DNA of 64,000 nucleotides from JBEVJC01 sp040510375 (GTDB taxonomy: Bacteria; Bacteroidota; Bacteroidia; Chitinophagales; Chitinophagaceae), in NCBI GenBank assembly GCA_040510375.1, contig JBEVJC010000015.1, positions 45,004 through 109,003 on the forward strand. The letters run 5' to 3'. The notes beneath the pieces were generated by a model, which made no database searches, was not told the origin of the DNA, and saw only the letters and a program-made list of their open reading frames with translations. The position numbers and the translations under genes are program-made. Within the stretch, counting starts at the first letter, position 1. Every line of letters begins with the position of its first letter. Positions 63,070-64,000 of the stretch are shown here, piece by piece.

Positions 63070-63077
63070 TACCTTTG
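63070..63077 (+). promoter_or_regulatory. Candidate -7 promoter box of the M28 peptidase gene
   Basis: TACCTTTG fits TAnnTTTG exactly and is 21 bases before the ATG at 63099. A TTG at 63053 is nearer than the usual -33 distance. Confidence 0.4.
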
Positions 63078-63098
63078 CTGGCATTTAACAAACCTTAT

Positions 63099-64000
63099 AT
63101 GAACTCTTTACGGACCAGACTGCTCCTGCTTTTCATCATGGTATCAACGATTGTGTCCGGGCAAAAGTTGAAAAAGGCCGATAAAGAGATTATTGGGAAC
63201 CTCCGCCAGCACATTGGTTTCCTGGCCGATGACAAACTGGAGGGGCGGCGCGCCGGAAGTAAGGGTGAAAACCTGGCAATGGTTTATATAGCCGACCGCT
63301 TCCAGGCAGCGGGTCTGGTGCCCCGTGGAGAAGGCGGGTATTACCAGTCGTTCGATATAAACGAAGGGATCCAGGTAAGTGACAGCAGTTATTTTATTAT
63401 TAACGGCGACAGTCTCGAATTGGGCAAGGAATATTTTCCCTTTGCTTATAGTGCACAGGAAAAACTGGAAGCGCTTCCTTCCATATCCATCCAGGAGCTG
63501 GATATGCCCTGGTTTGTTGACCTGGAAGAAGTGCTTACTGAAAACAAGGATAACCCTCATTTTGATCTTTCCGATTACATCCGGAAGAACGCAATGAAAG
63601 CGCGCGATAAAGGTGCTTCGGCTGTTATTATATATAATACATCTGCCATTGATGATAAACTGGCTTTCGAACCAAAGGATAAATCATCAGCCCTTCCAAT
63701 TCCGGTGATCTATCTGTCGAAGCCGCAGGCGCAAAAATATTTCTCGGATGCCACTGCTACACTCACGATGAAACTGAATGTGCATTTCACCGAAAAAAAA
63801 CGTTCAGGTCATAATGTGATCGGTTATATAGATAACAACGCACCAACCACTGTAATCATCGGTGCGCACTTTGATCATCTTGGTTATGGCGAAGATGGTA
63901 ACAGTATGTTGCGCACTGGTGAAAAAATGATTCACAACGGAGCTGATGATAATGCAAGTGGTACAGCTGCCATGATTGAACTTGCCAGGTTGCTGAAGGC
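63099..64000 (+). CDS. M28-family metallopeptidase (partial, runs off right edge)
   Basis: 300 codons from the ATG at 63099, open to the window end. A signal peptide (about 1-21, ending STIVSG) precedes a protease-associated region (AIIIYNT-type stretch, here SAVIIYNTSAIDDK) and the start of the zinc peptidase domain: IIGAHFDHLGYGEDG with a metal-binding His and Asp, and NGADDNASGTAAMIELA. It is an aminopeptidase-like secreted enzyme. The C-terminus, perhaps with a sorting domain, lies beyond the window. Confidence 0.85.
   Translation, partial: MNSLRTRLLLLFIMVSTIVSGQKLKKADKEIIGNLRQHIGFLADDKLEGRRAGSKGENLAMVYIADRFQAAGLVPRGEGGYYQSFDINEGIQVSDSSYFIINGDSLELGKEYFPFAYSAQEKLEALPSISIQELDMPWFVDLEEVLTENKDNPHFDLSDYIRKNAMKARDKGASAVIIYNTSAIDDKLAFEPKDKSSALPIPVIYLSKPQAQKYFSDATATLTMKLNVHFTEKKRSGHNVIGYIDNNAPTTVIIGAHFDHLGYGEDGNSMLRTGEKMIHNGADDNASGTAAMIELARLLK

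Overview
The window looks like chromosomal DNA from a Bacteroidota bacterium, most likely a Chitinophagaceae-like member. The evidence is the gene content: a DUF2480 protein, a bacterial GH3 protein, a Bacteroidota-type YbeY lacking the third His, a secreted protein with a T9SS-like C-terminus, and KDO and mannose activation genes. Several starts are also preceded by TAnnTTTG boxes, the -7 element of this phylum. No species can be named from the sequence alone.

Layout. 1-7.8 kb: the start of a lipoprotein gene running off the left edge, an MFS exporter, an ArsC/Spx-like protein divergent from cmoA, a phospholipid/isoprenylcysteine-type methyltransferase, an Nfu scaffold, an SRPBCC protein, an M23 lipoprotein, then pnuC and an NadR-type kinase (nicotinamide riboside uptake and phosphorylation). 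7-18 kb: mtgA, a LysE exporter, GH3, a long GT2 fusion, an inositol-phosphatase/thiL/S41 peptidase run, a nitrilase, a secreted protein and recX. 18-28 kb: dnaN, a DUF2007 protein, a fatty acid hydroxylase, kdsB, a ClC channel, a YihY protein, corA, a DUF2480 protein and a PpiD/SurA-like foldase. 28.2-29.1 kb: an AT-rich gap with DnaA-box-like sites (candidate oriC). 29-39.4 kb: nadA, a GT39 enzyme, a membrane protein, a five-gene minus-strand run (kdsD, manC-type, exonuclease, YjbR, aminotransferase) and recQ.

39.6-46.6 kb is an accessory island beside tRNA-Phe. It holds an uncharacterised two-gene module with a nuclease-like fold signature, an AlbA_2/Schlafen-type gene broken by one in-frame TAG, and a type II restriction-modification system (PD-(D/E)XK nuclease, XRE controller, D12-class adenine methylase), followed by about 1 kb of sparse DNA.

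46.6-53.3 kb: a Pif1-like helicase, then the most unusual cassette in the window: a SET protein, an ATP-grasp ligase, and an ATP-grasp-SET fusion in tight succession, then a TonB protein. 53.4-57 kb: mnmG, flanked by tandem repeats and two parS-like palindromes. 57-64 kb: ybeY, feoA, nadD, a chromate transporter, an M20 hydrolase, feoB and the start of an M28 peptidase.

The combination of dnaN, a DnaA-box cluster, mnmG and two parS-like sites suggests an origin-proximal stretch. Separately, three genes (dnaN, the S41 peptidase, mnmG) have their 3' ends, including the stop region, duplicated just downstream.
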